DNA of 64,000 nt, taken from the NCBI RefSeq assembly GCF_024055795.1, contig NZ_JAMXMY010000006.1, positions 124,001 to 188,000 on the forward strand, given 5' to 3'. This DNA is from Actinoallomurus purpureus. GTDB taxonomy: Bacteria; Actinomycetota; Actinomycetes; Streptosporangiales; Streptosporangiaceae. This document shows, piece by piece, positions 63,944 through 64,000 of the stretch. Numbering within the stretch: position 1 is the first letter of the stretch; the number at the start of each line of letters is the position of its first letter. The notes under the pieces are model-generated. The model had not been told where the DNA came from. It did no database searches and saw only the letters and a program-made list of their open reading frames with translations. A program made the translations under genes and the position numbers.

Positions 63944-64000
63944 CCCAACGGCCCTCCGCCGGGCCTGCGGGGTGGTGGACGTAACCATGCTCCCTACCGG

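Overview
The window is chromosomal DNA of a high-GC, mycelial-type actinobacterium. The third-codon GC is very high, GTG/TTG starts are common, and stop/start overlaps of the ATGA/GTGA type are everywhere. The gene set fits the order Streptosporangiales or a near relative: secreted CBM2 polysaccharidases, a LysX fusion protein, tandem Ser/Thr kinases, RsbW-like ATPases, DUF5753 regulators and F420-type oxidoreductases. The genus cannot be read from the sequence. I see no rRNA, tRNA, CRISPR array, complete insertion sequence or origin.

Layout. 1-6470: oxidoreductases (two SDRs, an LLM-type enzyme), a HesB-like protein, a coiled-coil protein, an APH-like kinase with its partner, an MBL-fold hydrolase and a PspC protein. 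6591-18872: a contiguous L-fucose catabolic locus with a mutarotase, FadR-type regulator, 2,4-diketo-3-deoxyfuconate hydrolase, L-fuconate dehydratase, 2-keto-3-deoxyfuconate dehydrogenase, sugar ABC importer, fucose dehydrogenase and fuconolactonase. It ends in lutABC, which oxidises the L-lactate the route produces, so one locus can take fucose to pyruvate. 18873-22704: a lower-GC accessory patch with an XRE/DUF5753 regulator, a small protein, an RsbW-like ATPase, a DUF433 antitoxin-like protein and the stub of its VapC45-like partner, flanked by palindromes and decayed DNA.

22705-27403: secreted enzymes (arabinofuranosidase-like GH with FnIII and CBM2, CE1-type esterase with CBM2, C39-like protein). 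27459-29465: a MazG-like protein, an apparently internally deleted GPP34 gene and an orphan TIGR02679 (JetD-like, Wadjet family) gene whose predicted Toprim glutamate is Gln. 29776-40775: a hypothetical gene, lysX, two tandem kinases that look leaderless, an RsbW-like ATPase, a NarL-type two-component pair and a membrane-anchored esterase. 40878-44939: a P450, a GH18 chitinase with a clear promoter and a 25-bp palindrome, and a double DUF427 protein.

44949-50962: mostly minus-strand regulators (DeoR, soluble kinase with response regulator, an orphan response regulator), a second P450, and a CaiB-type CoA transferase/racemase behind a KstR-like palindrome. 51568-57329: sensor kinase, HAD phosphatase, divergent ROK regulator and MFS transporter, GNAT enzyme, small membrane protein. 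57355-63898: histidine phosphatase, a PNPOx-like protein coupled to a flavohaemoglobin, a VWA lipoprotein, a small membrane protein, and a CopC-like and a membrane protein with a CsoR-like site upstream.

The best supported biology is the complete fucose-to-pyruvate locus. The most unusual items are the orphan JetD-like gene, the broken DUF433/VapC45 pair, the degenerate second ATPase site in the sugar importer, and the coding mini-ORF bridging lutA and lutB.
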